Positions 34,238-43,213 of a stretch of 64,000 nt of DNA are shown here, one piece after another. Positions within the stretch are counted from its first letter, which is position 1, and each line of letters begins with the position of its first letter. The notes under the pieces were generated by a model. The model was not told the origin of the DNA, ran no database searches, and worked only from the letters and a program-made list of their open reading frames with translations. The position numbers and the translations under genes were made by a program. Source of the DNA: Ruania rhizosphaerae (lineage in GTDB: Bacteria; Actinomycetota; Actinomycetes; Actinomycetales; Beutenbergiaceae); assembly GCF_009805705.1 (NCBI RefSeq), contig NZ_VSMB01000007.1:149958-213957 (forward strand). Reading direction: 5' to 3'.

Positions 34238-35416
34238 ATGACCACCTCGGCCACCGCCGCCCCGCAGGTACGTGAAGCCCTCGCCGCCCAGACCATCGAG
34301 CTCCCCTCGTGGGCGTTCGGCAACTCCGGCACCCGGTTCAAGGTGTTCTCGACCCCCGGGGTGCCGCGCGATCCCTTCGAGAAGATCGCCGACGTCGCCC
34401 AGGTGCACGCCTATACCGGCGCTGCGCCGCGGGTCTCCCTGCACATCCCGTGGGATCTGGTGGACGATTACGAGGCGCTCGCTGCACATGCGAGCGATCT
34501 CGGTGTGCAGATCGGGGCGATCAACTCCAACCTGTTCCAGGAGGACATCTACAAGCTCGGCTCGCTCACCCATGTCGACCCCGCCGTGCGCCGGAAGGCG
34601 ATTGACCACCACAAGCAGTGCATCGACGTGATGCGCGCGACCGGGTCCACCGACCTCAAGCTCTGGCTCCCCGACGGCACCAACTACGCCGGCCAGGACG
34701 ACATCCGGGGCCGGCAGGATCGCCTCGCCGAGTCCCTGCAGGAGATCTACGCCGCACTCGACCCGAACCACCGGCTGCTGATCGAGTACAAGTTCTTCGA
34801 GCCGTACTTCTACACGATGGACATCCCCGACTGGGGCACCTCGCTGGTGCACTGCCTGGCCCTCGGCGACCAAGCCGCCGTCGTGCTCGATACCGGCCAC
34901 CACGCGCCGGGGACGAACATCGAGTTCATCGTCGCCCAGCTGGTGCGGCTCGGGAAGCTCGGCGCGTTCGACTTCAACTCCCGCAACTATGCCGATGACG
35001 ATCTCATCGTCGGCGCCGCGGACCCCTTCCAGCTGTTCCGGATCATGAACGAGATCGTCACCAATGACGCGCTGAAGGCGGAAGCGGGCGTGAACTTCAT
35101 GCTCGACCAGTGCCACAACATCGAGCCGAAGATCCCTGGCCAGATTCGCTCGGTCATGAACGTTCAGGAAGCCACGGCCAAGGCACTGATCGTCGACCGC
35201 GAAGCCCTGCGCGAGGCGCAGATCTCCGGTGACGTGCTCGGTGCCAACGCCGTGCTGATGGACGCCTACAACACCGACGTGCGCCCGCTGCTCGCCGAGA
35301 TCCGCGCCGAGAAGGGGCTGGCCGAAGACCCCTACGCCGCCTTCAACGCCTCCGGATACCTCGACCAGATCGCCGCCGAGCGGGTCGGCGGGCAGCAGGC
35401 CGGCTGGGGCGCCTGA
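34238..35416 (+). CDS. rhaI: L-rhamnose isomerase (TIM-barrel, RhaI type)
   Basis: A 392-residue isomerase converting L-rhamnose to L-rhamnulose. It is of the Pseudomonas/actinobacterial type rather than the E. coli RhaA sequence type. Recognisable blocks include ELPSWAFGNSGTRFKVF near the start, DLKLWLPDGTNYAGQDDIRGRQ, the metal-site segment LLIEYKFFEPYFYTMDIPDWGTS, and LDTGHHAPGTNIEFIV. The ATG at 34238 is chosen by homology and length. It heads rhaI-aldolase/dehydrogenase-rhaB. The promoter and LacI operator upstream are clear. Confidence 0.95.
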   Translation: MTTSATAAPQVREALAAQTIELPSWAFGNSGTRFKVFSTPGVPRDPFEKIADVAQVHAYTGAAPRVSLHIPWDLVDDYEALAAHASDLGVQIGAINSNLFQEDIYKLGSLTHVDPAVRRKAIDHHKQCIDVMRATGSTDLKLWLPDGTNYAGQDDIRGRQDRLAESLQEIYAALDPNHRLLIEYKFFEPYFYTMDIPDWGTSLVHCLALGDQAAVVLDTGHHAPGTNIEFIVAQLVRLGKLGAFDFNSRNYADDDLIVGAADPFQLFRIMNEIVTNDALKAEAGVNFMLDQCHNIEPKIPGQIRSVMNVQEATAKALIVDREALREAQISGDVLGANAVLMDAYNTDVRPLLAEIRAEKGLAEDPYAAFNASGYLDQIAAERVGGQQAGWGA

Positions 35417-35466
35417 GCGCCCCGACGCATCTCTCGACAGTTCAGTCTCCCATCCAGAAAGCGATC

Positions 35467-37503
35467 ATGACGAACCAGGCAGTCACCGACCTGATCACCC
35501 GTTCCAACCGCCTCGGCGCCGACCCGCGCAACACCAACTACGCCGGCGGCAACACCTCCGCCAAGGGGTCCGAGACCGACCCTGTGACCGGCGAGCAGAT
35601 CGAACTGTGCTGGGTGAAGGGGTCCGGCGGGGACCTCGGCACCCTGAAGGCGTCCGGCTTGGCCGTGCTTCGCCTGGACCGGCTGCGCTCGCTCGTCGAC
35701 GTCTACCCCGGCCTGGACCGCGAGGACGAGATGGTCGCTGCCTTCGACTACTGCCTGCACGGCAAGGGCGGCGCGGCGCCGAGCATCGACACGGCCATGC
35801 ACGGACTGGTGGACGCCCCGCACGTCGATCACCTGCACCCCGACTCCGGCATCGCGATCGCCACCGCCGCCGACGGCGAGGCCCTGACCTCGACCATCTT
35901 CGGCGACCGGGTGGTCTGGGTGCCGTGGCGCCGCCCCGGGTTCCAGTTGGGGCTTGATATCGCCGCGATCAAGGAGAAGAACCCGCAGGCGATCGGCTGC
36001 GTCCTCGGCGGCCACGGCATCACCGCCTGGGGTGAGACCTCCGAGGAGGCGGAGGCGAACTCCCTGGAGATCATTCACACCGCCGAGTCCTACATCGCCG
36101 CCCACGGCAAGGCTGACCCGTTCGGCGCCGTCCGGCCCGGCTACGAGGCGCTCCCCGAGGCCGAGCGCCGCGCGAAGGCGGCTGCGCTCGCCCCGACCAT
36201 CCGGGGCATTGCCTCCACGGATGCTCCGCAGATCGGGCACTTCACCGATTCCGACGTCGTCCTGGACTTTCTCGCGAGCGAGAAGCTCGCCCCGCTGGCC
36301 GAACTCGGCACCTCCTGCCCGGACCACTTCCTGCGCACCAAGGTCAAGCCGCTCGTAGTTGACCTGCCCGCCGACGCCCCGGTCGAGGACGTGGTGGCAC
36401 GGCTGGAGGAACTGCACGAGACCTACCGCGCCGACTACGCCGGCTACTACGACCGCCATGCCAGTGCGGACTCACCGGCGATGCGCGGTGCGGATCCGGC
36501 CATCGTGCTCGTGCCCGGCGTCGGGATGTTCTCCTTCGGCAAGAACAAGCAGACCGCCCGCGTGGCCGGTGAGTTCTACGTGAACGCCATCAACGTGATG
36601 CGCGGCGCCGAGTCACTCTCCACCTACGCCCCGATCGAGGAGTCCGAGAAGTTCCGGATCGAGTACTGGGCACTCGAGGAGGCCAAGCTCCAGCGGATGC
36701 CGAAGCCGAAGGCCCTGGCCACCCGCGTCGCCCTGGTGACCGGTGCGGCTTCCGGGATCGGAAAGGCCATCGCCACGCGACTGGCTGCTGAGGGGGCGTG
36801 CGTCGTCATCGCCGACCTCAACCTGGAAGCGGCCCAGGAGGTCGCCGACGAGCTCGGTGGCTCCGACGTCGCTGCGGCCGTGGCGTGCGACGTGACCGAC
36901 GAGGCGCAGGTCAGCGCCCTCATCGACGCCGCCTCACTCGCCTTCGGTGGTGTGGACCTCGTGGTCAACAACGCCGGCCTGTCGATCTCCAAGCCGCTGC
37001 TGGAAACCTCCGTCAAGGACTGGGACCTGCAGCATGATGTGATGGCCCGGGGCTCCTTCCTGGTGGCCCGCGAAGCCGCCCGGGCGCTGATCGCTCAGAA
37101 GCTCGGCGGCGACATCGTCTACATCGCGTCCAAGAACTCCCTGTTCGCCGGCCCGAACAACATCGCCTACTCGGCCACCAAGGCCGACCAGGCCCATCAG
37201 GTGCGCCTGCTCGCGGCCGAGCTCGGTGAGCACGGTGTGCGCGTGAACGGCATCAACCCTGACGGTGTGGTCCGCGGCTCCGGCATCTTCGCCGGCGGCT
37301 GGGGCGCCAAGCGGGCTGCCGTCTACGGCGTCAAGGAGGAGGAGCTGGGCCAGTACTACGCCCAGCGCACGCTACTCAAGCGCGAGGTGCTTCCCGAGCA
37401 CGTCGCCGCCGCGGTTTTCGCCCTCACCGGCGGGGACCTCAGCCAGACCACCGGTCTGCACATCCCGGTCGATTCCGGGGTGGCGGCCGCGTTCCTGCGC
37501 TGA
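35467..37503 (+). CDS. rhaEW: Bifunctional rhamnulose-1-phosphate aldolase / lactaldehyde dehydrogenase
   Basis: A 678-residue natural fusion (RhaEW/YuxG type). Residues about 1-415 are a class II aldolase that splits rhamnulose 1-phosphate into dihydroxyacetone phosphate and L-lactaldehyde; the metal site shows DHLHPDSG and LGGHGITAWGET. Residues about 418-678 are a short-chain dehydrogenase with the nucleotide loop GAASGIGKA and the catalytic YSATKADQ, which oxidises lactaldehyde to lactate. The fusion lets the toxic aldehyde be passed on directly (known for the family). It lies 50 bases after rhaI and overlaps rhaB by one base (TGATG). Confidence 0.93.
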   Translation: MTNQAVTDLITRSNRLGADPRNTNYAGGNTSAKGSETDPVTGEQIELCWVKGSGGDLGTLKASGLAVLRLDRLRSLVDVYPGLDREDEMVAAFDYCLHGKGGAAPSIDTAMHGLVDAPHVDHLHPDSGIAIATAADGEALTSTIFGDRVVWVPWRRPGFQLGLDIAAIKEKNPQAIGCVLGGHGITAWGETSEEAEANSLEIIHTAESYIAAHGKADPFGAVRPGYEALPEAERRAKAAALAPTIRGIASTDAPQIGHFTDSDVVLDFLASEKLAPLAELGTSCPDHFLRTKVKPLVVDLPADAPVEDVVARLEELHETYRADYAGYYDRHASADSPAMRGADPAIVLVPGVGMFSFGKNKQTARVAGEFYVNAINVMRGAESLSTYAPIEESEKFRIEYWALEEAKLQRMPKPKALATRVALVTGAASGIGKAIATRLAAEGACVVIADLNLEAAQEVADELGGSDVAAAVACDVTDEAQVSALIDAASLAFGGVDLVVNNAGLSISKPLLETSVKDWDLQHDVMARGSFLVAREAARALIAQKLGGDIVYIASKNSLFAGPNNIAYSATKADQAHQVRLLAAELGEHGVRVNGINPDGVVRGSGIFAGGWGAKRAAVYGVKEEELGQYYAQRTLLKREVLPEHVAAAVFALTGGDLSQTTGLHIPVDSGVAAAFLR

Positions 37504-38963
37504 TGCCTGGGCCGGCAGCCTTCGCGGCGGTCGATCTGGGCGCCACCTCCGGGCGGGTCATCCGCGCGGAGGTGGCTGGGACCTCCGACGGCGTGGTGTT
37601 GCGTGAGGTGGCGAGGTTTCCCAACGCAGCCACGGCGGATGACGGCGGAACGTTGCGTTGGCACCTCACCGCCCTCTTTGAGGAGGTGCTCGAGGGGTTG
37701 CGGGCGGCCGGTGAGGCAGGGCCGCTCGACGGGATCGGGATCGACACGTGGGCAGTCGACTACGGGCTGCTGGATGCTGACGGCCAGCTGCTCGCCGAGC
37801 CGGTCGCCTACCGCGACCCGCGCACCGAGGCGGTGATCGACGACGTCCACACGAGAGTTCCGCCGTCGGACCTGTACGCCGTCTCGGGGATGCAGCACTT
37901 GCCGTTCAACACGGTCTACCAGCTGGCTGCCGAGCAGCGCGGTCCGCTGTGGGGCCGTGCCGAGCAGGCGCTGTTGCTGCCGGACCTTCTCGCTTACTGG
38001 CTCACCGGCGCGCGGGTGAGTGAGTACACGAACGCGTCCAGCACGGCGCTGCTGGACCAGCGCACCGGCCAGTGGTCGGGTGAGTTGATGGATCGGCTCG
38101 CGATCCCGGCGGGCCTGTTCCCTCCGGTCGTCCATCCGGGGGAGCAGATCGGGGTGCTGAGCGAGGAGATCCAGCGTCGTACCGGCCTCGGCCCCGTGCC
38201 CGTCTACGCCGTCGGATCGCACGACACCGCCTCAGCAGTGGCCTCGGTTCCGGCCGAGACGAGCGATTTCGCCTACATCTCCTCCGGTACGTGGTCGTTG
38301 GTGGGGGTGGAACTCGAGGAACCGGTGCTCACCGAGGCCAGCCGCGAAGCCAACTTCACCAACGAGCGCGGCGTCGACGGCACCGTCCGGTACCTGCGCA
38401 ACGTGATGGGCTTGTGGGTCCTGTCCGAATCCCAGCGGGTCTGGGACGAGCGTGGGCAAGGTATCCCGATCGGGCCGCTGCTGCAGGCGGCAGCTGAGGA
38501 AGCGCCGCGCCGGACGATCATCGACGTCGACCACCCGGACTTCCTGCCGCCCGGTGACATGCCTGCGCGGCTGGCCGAGCACGCCGCTGCGACTGGGCAG
38601 CCAGTGCCCGAGACACCCGCACAGGTGGCGCGATGCGTCATCGATTCCCTCGCGGTGGCCTACCGGAAGGCCATCGAGGACGCTCAACGTCTCTCCGGGC
38701 AGCGTGTGCCGGTGATCCACGTGGTCGGTGGTGGGTCGAAGAACGAGCTGCTGTGCCAGGCCACGGCGGATGCGACCGGCCTGCCGGTGATCGCCGGGCC
38801 CGAGGAGGGCACGGCACTCGGGAACGTGCTGGTGCAGGCGCGTGCTGCCGGAGTGCTCGCCGGCGACCTCACCGCCCTGCGCGCCGTCGGAGCCCGCGGG
38901 CTCGAGCTGCGCCGCTACGAACCGGATGCCTCCGAGCGCGAGGCGTGGGCCGCCGTCGGCTGA
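37503..38963 (+). CDS. rhaB: Rhamnulokinase
   Basis: A 486-residue FGGY-family kinase phosphorylating L-rhamnulose at O1. The N-terminal ATPase motif is FAAVDLGATSGRVIRAEV (residues about 7-24), with the ATSGR form typical of RhaB. DGIGIDTWAVDYGLLD and VGSHDTASAVASVPA follow, then YISSGTWSLVGVE and HVVGGGSKNELLCQATAD. The start overlaps the previous stop by one base. It is the last gene of the rhamnose operon here; the mutarotase lies 6.4 kb downstream in another cluster. Confidence 0.95.
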   Translation: MPGPAAFAAVDLGATSGRVIRAEVAGTSDGVVLREVARFPNAATADDGGTLRWHLTALFEEVLEGLRAAGEAGPLDGIGIDTWAVDYGLLDADGQLLAEPVAYRDPRTEAVIDDVHTRVPPSDLYAVSGMQHLPFNTVYQLAAEQRGPLWGRAEQALLLPDLLAYWLTGARVSEYTNASSTALLDQRTGQWSGELMDRLAIPAGLFPPVVHPGEQIGVLSEEIQRRTGLGPVPVYAVGSHDTASAVASVPAETSDFAYISSGTWSLVGVELEEPVLTEASREANFTNERGVDGTVRYLRNVMGLWVLSESQRVWDERGQGIPIGPLLQAAAEEAPRRTIIDVDHPDFLPPGDMPARLAEHAAATGQPVPETPAQVARCVIDSLAVAYRKAIEDAQRLSGQRVPVIHVVGGGSKNELLCQATADATGLPVIAGPEEGTALGNVLVQARAAGVLAGDLTALRAVGARGLELRRYEPDASEREAWAAVG

Positions 38964-39021
38964 ATGACTCTTTCCACAGCGCTCGGCGTGAGACGAGGCA
39001 TGGGTGGGCGCGGCGGTGCGG

Positions 39022-39048
39022 CAATCCGGATCGGGCCCGGCTCCGAAT
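39022..39048 (+). promoter_or_regulatory. Probable SigK promoter of the molybdoenzyme gene
   Basis: CAATCC (39022-39027) and CCGAAT (39043-39048) are 15 bases apart. The same pair at the same spacing precedes the fasciclin gene (40739-40765). The -10-like box ends seven bases before the ATG at 39056, so the transcript is probably leaderless. The boxes resemble the CCATCC/CCGAAT elements described for mycobacterial SigK. Confidence 0.65.
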
Positions 39049-39055
39049 ACCAGGC

Positions 39056-40732
39056 ATGCCTGGTTCTCACCGCGCCGCAGCGCCGCCTCGGTGGCTTCAT
39101 GCGCTGACGGGTGTCATCTCGGCTGCGGCGGGACTGGGCGTGGGCCACACGATCGCCGCGGTGACGGATCCCGCCACATCCCCGCTGCTGGCGGTGGGCA
39201 GTGCAGCCATCGATGCCGCTCCCACGCCGGTCAAGGAGTTCGCCGTCCAGACGTTCGGTAGCGCCGACAAGCCGGTGCTATTGGCCGGAATGGCAGTGGT
39301 GCTGGTGTTGATCACGGCCGGCCTGGGCCTGCTGGCCTACTGGCGCCGATGGATCGCCGTGGTAGGTCTGGTGGCGCTCGCCGCGATCGCCGGGGCCGCT
39401 GCGTTGACCAGGACACCCGACCCGATCGCCGTCGTGCCCGCCCTCGTCACCGGAGTGATCGCCGTAGCCGGCCTGCTGTGGGTACGGGCCGGCGTGCTCG
39501 GTAGTGCCGGCACTCAGAGCGGCACAGCGACAGGCACAGCGACAGGCACTGTGCCCGGGCCTGGCGCGGACGTAACCGGCGCGCGCGAGACGCCGGCAGC
39601 AGAGCGGCATGCGTCGCCGGCACGTGAGTCTCCGCTGGATGGTCCTCGCGTGCGCAGCGGCCAGTTCGTGCCCACGCGCCGCGGGGTCCTCATCGGCGGC
39701 CCCGCCGCGCTCGCGGTGGCGGGCGCCGCAGGTGGCACGCTGCTGGGACGACGTCGCGATGACGGTGCGATCGGGCGTGACCGGGCGCTGCCGGACCCGA
39801 GCGACCCTGCCCCGCTGCTCCCCGAGGATGTCCAGCTGGAGCTACCGGGAATCACCCCCTTCCGTACTCCCTCGCCCGACTTCTACCGCGTCGACATTGC
39901 CCTGAGCACACCCCGGATCGATGTCGACACCTGGTCGCTGCCGATCGGCGGTCTCGTGGACGAGCCGATCACCCTGCGATACGAGGACATCCTGGACATG
40001 GCGCTGGTGGAGCGCTGGATCACCCTGACCTGCGTCTCCAACCCGGTCGGCGGTCCATATGTGAGCACGGGCCGGTGGCTCGGGGTCCCGCTGGTCGATC
40101 TCTTCGAGCAGGTCGGCGTCCGGCCTGAAGCCGATCAGATCTTCACCGAGAGCGCTGACGGCCTCACCATGAGCATCCCCCTGGACGCTGCCACCGACGG
40201 TCGCGACGCGATGCTCGTGGTGGGGCTCAACGGTGAGCAGCTCCCGGTCGAACGAGGTTTCCCGGCCCGGCTCATCGTGCCCGGCCTGTTCGGCTTCGTC
40301 TCGGCTGCGAAGTGGATCACCCGAATGGACCTGTCCACCTATGACCGTGACATCGCCTACTGGACTGAGCGCGATTGGGCGACCGACGCGCCGGTGCTGA
40401 CTCAGAGCCGCATCGACGTGCCGGGTCCGTTGCAGCGGGTGCCCGCCGGCACCGTCACGATGGCCGGCATCGCCTGGGCGCAGCACCGTGGAATCCGCTC
40501 GGTCGAGGTGCGGATCGATGACGGCGACTGGCAGCAGGCAGAACTCGCGGCCGACGGTGGTGCGGATTTGTGGCGCCAGTGGCGCTTCGACTGGACCAGC
40601 ACCGGCTCCGGCCGTCACGACGTCCAGGTCCGCGCGACCGACGGCAGGGGAGAGGCACAACCGCAGGAACGCACCGCCCCCTTCCCCGACGGCGCCCGTG
40701 GGTGGCACTCGATCGCCTTCGTCGTGGAGTAG
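39056..40732 (+). CDS. Membrane-anchored molybdopterin-dependent oxidoreductase (sulfite-oxidase fold)
   Basis: A 558-residue protein. Residues about 15-145 hold four hydrophobic helices, then a Thr/Gly/Pro-rich linker. An RRGVLIGGPAALAVAGAAGGTLLG segment follows near residues 204-226, like a further membrane or export stretch. Residues about 260-430 are the molybdopterin-binding domain, with the cofactor cysteine Cys326 in TLTCVSNPVGG. A C-terminal Mo-oxidoreductase dimerisation domain follows. The family oxidises sulfite or reduces S/N-oxides and methionine sulfoxide. It has a putative SigK promoter and lies next to fasciclin, sigK and rskA, so it is probably part of an envelope redox-stress response. 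Confidence 0.88.
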   Translation: MPGSHRAAAPPRWLHALTGVISAAAGLGVGHTIAAVTDPATSPLLAVGSAAIDAAPTPVKEFAVQTFGSADKPVLLAGMAVVLVLITAGLGLLAYWRRWIAVVGLVALAAIAGAAALTRTPDPIAVVPALVTGVIAVAGLLWVRAGVLGSAGTQSGTATGTATGTVPGPGADVTGARETPAAERHASPARESPLDGPRVRSGQFVPTRRGVLIGGPAALAVAGAAGGTLLGRRRDDGAIGRDRALPDPSDPAPLLPEDVQLELPGITPFRTPSPDFYRVDIALSTPRIDVDTWSLPIGGLVDEPITLRYEDILDMALVERWITLTCVSNPVGGPYVSTGRWLGVPLVDLFEQVGVRPEADQIFTESADGLTMSIPLDAATDGRDAMLVVGLNGEQLPVERGFPARLIVPGLFGFVSAAKWITRMDLSTYDRDIAYWTERDWATDAPVLTQSRIDVPGPLQRVPAGTVTMAGIAWAQHRGIRSVEVRIDDGDWQQAELAADGGADLWRQWRFDWTSTGSGRHDVQVRATDGRGEAQPQERTAPFPDGARGWHSIAFVVE

Positions 40733-40738
40733 AGCGAC

Positions 40739-40765
40739 CAATCCATCCCGCCGACCGCGCCGAAT
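40739..40765 (+). promoter_or_regulatory. Probable SigK promoter of the fasciclin gene
   Basis: CAATCC (40739-40744) and CCGAAT (40760-40765) are 15 bases apart, exactly as at 39022-39048. A CCATCC hexamer also overlaps at 40743-40748. A leader of about 60 bases then carries AAGGAG before the ATG at 40830. Confidence 0.68.
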
Positions 40766-40829
40766 CCAAGTTGTCCGCACTGCACCGCACGACTGGTTCC
40801 GCCAGTCGCCTGATACAAGGAGTACGACC

Positions 40830-41468
40830 ATGAAGATCCGCACCTACGCACCGGCGCTCACGCTGGCTGCCGCGCTCGCACTGGCCTCCTGCTCCGGCGG
40901 TGAGGCTGACGAGACCGCTGACGCACCCGAGACCTCGGACCCCACCACCTCGGAGGAGATGACCGAGGAGCCGATGGACGAGACAGGCGCTCAGTTCGGC
41001 CCGGTGTGTGCCGACATCCCCGACGACGGCCCTGGCAGCTTCGACGGCATGGCTCAGGATCCGGTGGCAACCGCCGCCAGCAACAACCCGGCCCTATCGA
41101 CCCTGGTCGACCTCGTCGGTCTGGCCGAACTCGGTGACACCTTGAACGGTGCTGAGGACATCACGGTGTTCGCTCCGGCCAATGCGGCGTTCGAGGCATT
41201 GCCGGAGGAGACCGTCCAGGCAGTTCAGGACGACCCGAGCGGATTGCTTACCGAGGTGCTGACGTACCACGTGGTGCCGCAGACACTCACCCCGGAGGAC
41301 CTGGCCGGCACCTTCGAGACCCTCAACGGGGCAGAGCTGACGGTCGAGGGCTCCGGTGAGGACTTCACGGTCGGCGCCGAGGGCGCCGCGGTGGTCTGCG
41401 GTAACGTGCAGACGGCCAACGCGACCGTCTACATCATCGACGGCGTGCTGCTCCCGCCGTCGGAGTGA
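40830..41468 (+). CDS. Fasciclin-domain lipoprotein (MPT70/MPT83-like)
   Basis: A 212-residue secreted lipoprotein. Its signal peptide ends in the lipobox LASC (Cys21), followed by an acidic Thr/Glu-rich linker to about residue 60. The rest is a single fasciclin (FAS1) domain: DITVFAPANAAFEALPEE, LTYHVVPQTLTPEDL and a C-terminal ANATVYIIDGVLLPP. Two cysteines (in FGPVCADIP and VVCGNVQ) may form the disulfide seen in the mycobacterial relatives. MPT70 and MPT83 are SigK-controlled in Mycobacterium, and the same neighbours occur here. The role is probably adhesion or wall organisation. Confidence 0.92.
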   Translation: MKIRTYAPALTLAAALALASCSGGEADETADAPETSDPTTSEEMTEEPMDETGAQFGPVCADIPDDGPGSFDGMAQDPVATAASNNPALSTLVDLVGLAELGDTLNGAEDITVFAPANAAFEALPEETVQAVQDDPSGLLTEVLTYHVVPQTLTPEDLAGTFETLNGAELTVEGSGEDFTVGAEGAAVVCGNVQTANATVYIIDGVLLPPSE

Positions 41469-41497
41469 GTCCGACCTGACGTTCGGATAGCGCGATC

Positions 41498-42106
41498 ATG
41501 ATGAGAGCCAACGACCGGGTGCCGGAGGGGAAGAGCCCCTCCGGCACTCCCGGAGCCGACGGCGCGGGGCTCGCGGACCTTCTCCAGCGCAGCTCCCGCG
41601 GCGATTCGGAAGCCTTTGCCCAGCTCTATGACGCCACCTCGGCGCGCGTGTACGGCGTGGTGGTGCGCGTGGTCCGCGACCCGTCCCAAGCGGCTGAGGT
41701 GACTCAGGACTGCTACCTGCAGTACTGGGAGCAAGCCGCTCGGTACGACCCGTCCAAGGGGTCGGTGCAGGCGTGGATGACGACGATCGCTCACCGACGT
41801 GCCGTGGACCGGGTGCGCTCGGCCCAGGCGGCACAAGACCGGCACGTCCTGTACGAGGCGCGGCAGGCACGTCACAGTGACGATGTCTCGGAGGTGGTGG
41901 TCAACAGATTCGAGGCAGACCGGGTGCGACGGGCGTTGCGCACACTGACCGAGACCCAGCGCGAGGCGATCGAGTTCGCCTACTTCGGCGGCTACACCCA
42001 CGTCGAGGTGGCTGGAATCCTGAACATCCCGCTCGGGACGGCCAAGACGCGGCTGCGAGACGGGTTGATACGACTACGAGACTTCTTCGGAGGGGAGGAA
42101 CGATGA
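41498..42106 (+). CDS. sigK: ECF sigma factor SigK
   Basis: A 202-residue extracytoplasmic-function sigma factor. Region 2 is at about residues 28-100 (GDSEAFAQLYDATSARVYGVVVRVVRDPSQAAEVTQDCYLQYWEQA, then AWMTTIAHRRAVDRVRS). Region 4 is at about 140-200 (LTETQREAIEFAYFGGYTHVEVAGILNIPLGTAKTRLRDGLIRLRD). The close pairing with RskA and the fasciclin neighbour support SigK. Its stop overlaps the rskA start (ATGA), giving matched production of sigma and anti-sigma. Confidence 0.93.
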   Translation: MMRANDRVPEGKSPSGTPGADGAGLADLLQRSSRGDSEAFAQLYDATSARVYGVVVRVVRDPSQAAEVTQDCYLQYWEQAARYDPSKGSVQAWMTTIAHRRAVDRVRSAQAAQDRHVLYEARQARHSDDVSEVVVNRFEADRVRRALRTLTETQREAIEFAYFGGYTHVEVAGILNIPLGTAKTRLRDGLIRLRDFFGGEER

Positions 42107-42951
42107 CGGACGACGCCTCCATCCACGCATTGACAGGCGCCTATGTGCTTGATGCGCTGGACGAGACCGAACGCACGGCCTTCGAGGAGCACTTGGCTGA
42201 CTGTGCGGTGTGCCGTGACGAGGTCGCCTCGTTGCGCGGCGCGACTGAGCGGTTGGCGCACATCAGTGCCGTCGATCCGCCCCCCGAGCTGCGTGAGCAG
42301 GTCCTTGCCGGGATCGAACGGATCCGTCCCCTCCCTCCGATCGCGACTGAGGTCGCACAGCCCTCGGATGCAGGCCCCGACGTTCCACGCGTGAGCGAGT
42401 CCTCGCCTGAGGAGGCCGACGAGCTCGCGGAGACCGACGAGCTCGCGCTTCGTCGCCGTCGCAGGGATCGCAGCGGTGCCCTGCGTGCCTGGCGGCTCGT
42501 AGCGGCCGTTGCGTGCCTGGTGGCCGTGGTGGCCGTGGGTTGGGGAGTGGGTGCACGGCCGGACCAGGAGTTCCCGAGGCAGGTGGCTCCCATCGAGACG
42601 ACTACCGATGCCCAGCTGCTGCAGATCCTTCACGCCAGTGACCTCGAGGTGGTGACAGCGGGCGGTGCCGAGGCGCCGGAGGTGGCGCTGTTCGTCTCGC
42701 GTGAGAACGGTGCGGCCGCCGTGACCTTCCGGGGGCTGCCCGTGATCGGCCAGGATCAGGACTTCCAGGCGTGGACGCTCGTGGACGGCGTGCCAACCAG
42801 CGTCGGCGTGATGGCTGCCGCTGACGGTGCGGCCACGATGATCATGGATGCGGCGGCGCTCAGCACTGACGCCATGGCGGTCTCCGTCGAGCCGGCCGGG
42901 GGTTCGGATCAGCCCACGGGTGAGATTGTCGCGCAGATGCCGATGCCATGA
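42103..42951 (+). CDS. rskA: Anti-sigma-K factor RskA
   Basis: A 282-residue membrane protein that holds SigK inactive. The cytoplasmic sigma-binding domain (residues about 1-80) has the zinc-finger-like FEEHLADCAVCRDEV block. One membrane helix lies near residues 130-152 (RLVAAVACLVAVVAVGWGVG). The remainder is the extracytoplasmic RskA domain (LFVSRENGAAAVTFRGLPVIGQDQDFQAWTLVDG). Members are known to be cut in steps to free the sigma factor. It is coupled to sigK by a 4-base overlap. Confidence 0.93.
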   Translation: MTDDASIHALTGAYVLDALDETERTAFEEHLADCAVCRDEVASLRGATERLAHISAVDPPPELREQVLAGIERIRPLPPIATEVAQPSDAGPDVPRVSESSPEEADELAETDELALRRRRRDRSGALRAWRLVAAVACLVAVVAVGWGVGARPDQEFPRQVAPIETTTDAQLLQILHASDLEVVTAGGAEAPEVALFVSRENGAAAVTFRGLPVIGQDQDFQAWTLVDGVPTSVGVMAAADGAATMIMDAAALSTDAMAVSVEPAGGSDQPTGEIVAQMPMP

Positions 42952-42969
42952 TCGGCACCGAGGGCGCCG

Positions 42970-43213
42970 GTGGAGCCCACCTCCGTCATCGCCTCCTGGA
43001 ACGACTTCCCGGGACCCTTGCCTTATCTCGAGCGGCCCGATCTGTACGCCCGGCCGGTGGCGTTGCGGTTGTTTCGTGGACCTGGCCACCACCTCCGACT
43101 ACGGTGCACAGGTGGCGATGGCCGTGCTGGTGCTGATCCCGGTGATGATCTTCTTCTTCGTGTTCCAGCGAGATCTCATCGACGGTGTGGCCACACAAGG
43201 TCTGAAGGGATGA
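42970..43213 (+). pseudogene. Broken carbohydrate ABC permease, C-terminal remnant with frameshift
   Basis: Only the last ~80 codons of a MalG-type permease remain. One frame (from 42970) reads SVIASWNDFPGPLPYLERPDLYARPVALRLF. The +1 frame then continues FVDLATTSDYGAQVAMAVLVLIPVMIFFFVFQRDLIDGVATQGLKG, the classic permease ending. The switch is at the TTT run 43072-43074, consistent with one inserted T. The front of the gene, including the EAA loop, is gone, and the remnant begins about 20 bases past the rskA stop. Its stop overlaps the next gene's ATG (ATGA), so the two were once an operon. Confidence 0.85.

Noticed and set aside
35467..37503. Possibility that the aldolase/SDR fusion is a mis-joined pair of genes
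   Set aside because: One continuous frame holds both complete domains, and such RhaEW fusions are a known natural arrangement.
40743..40765. CCATCC (40743-40748) paired with CCGAAT as the SigK promoter
   Set aside because: The spacing would be only 11 bases. CAATCC at 40739-40744 gives 15 bases and matches the other promoter at 39022-39048.
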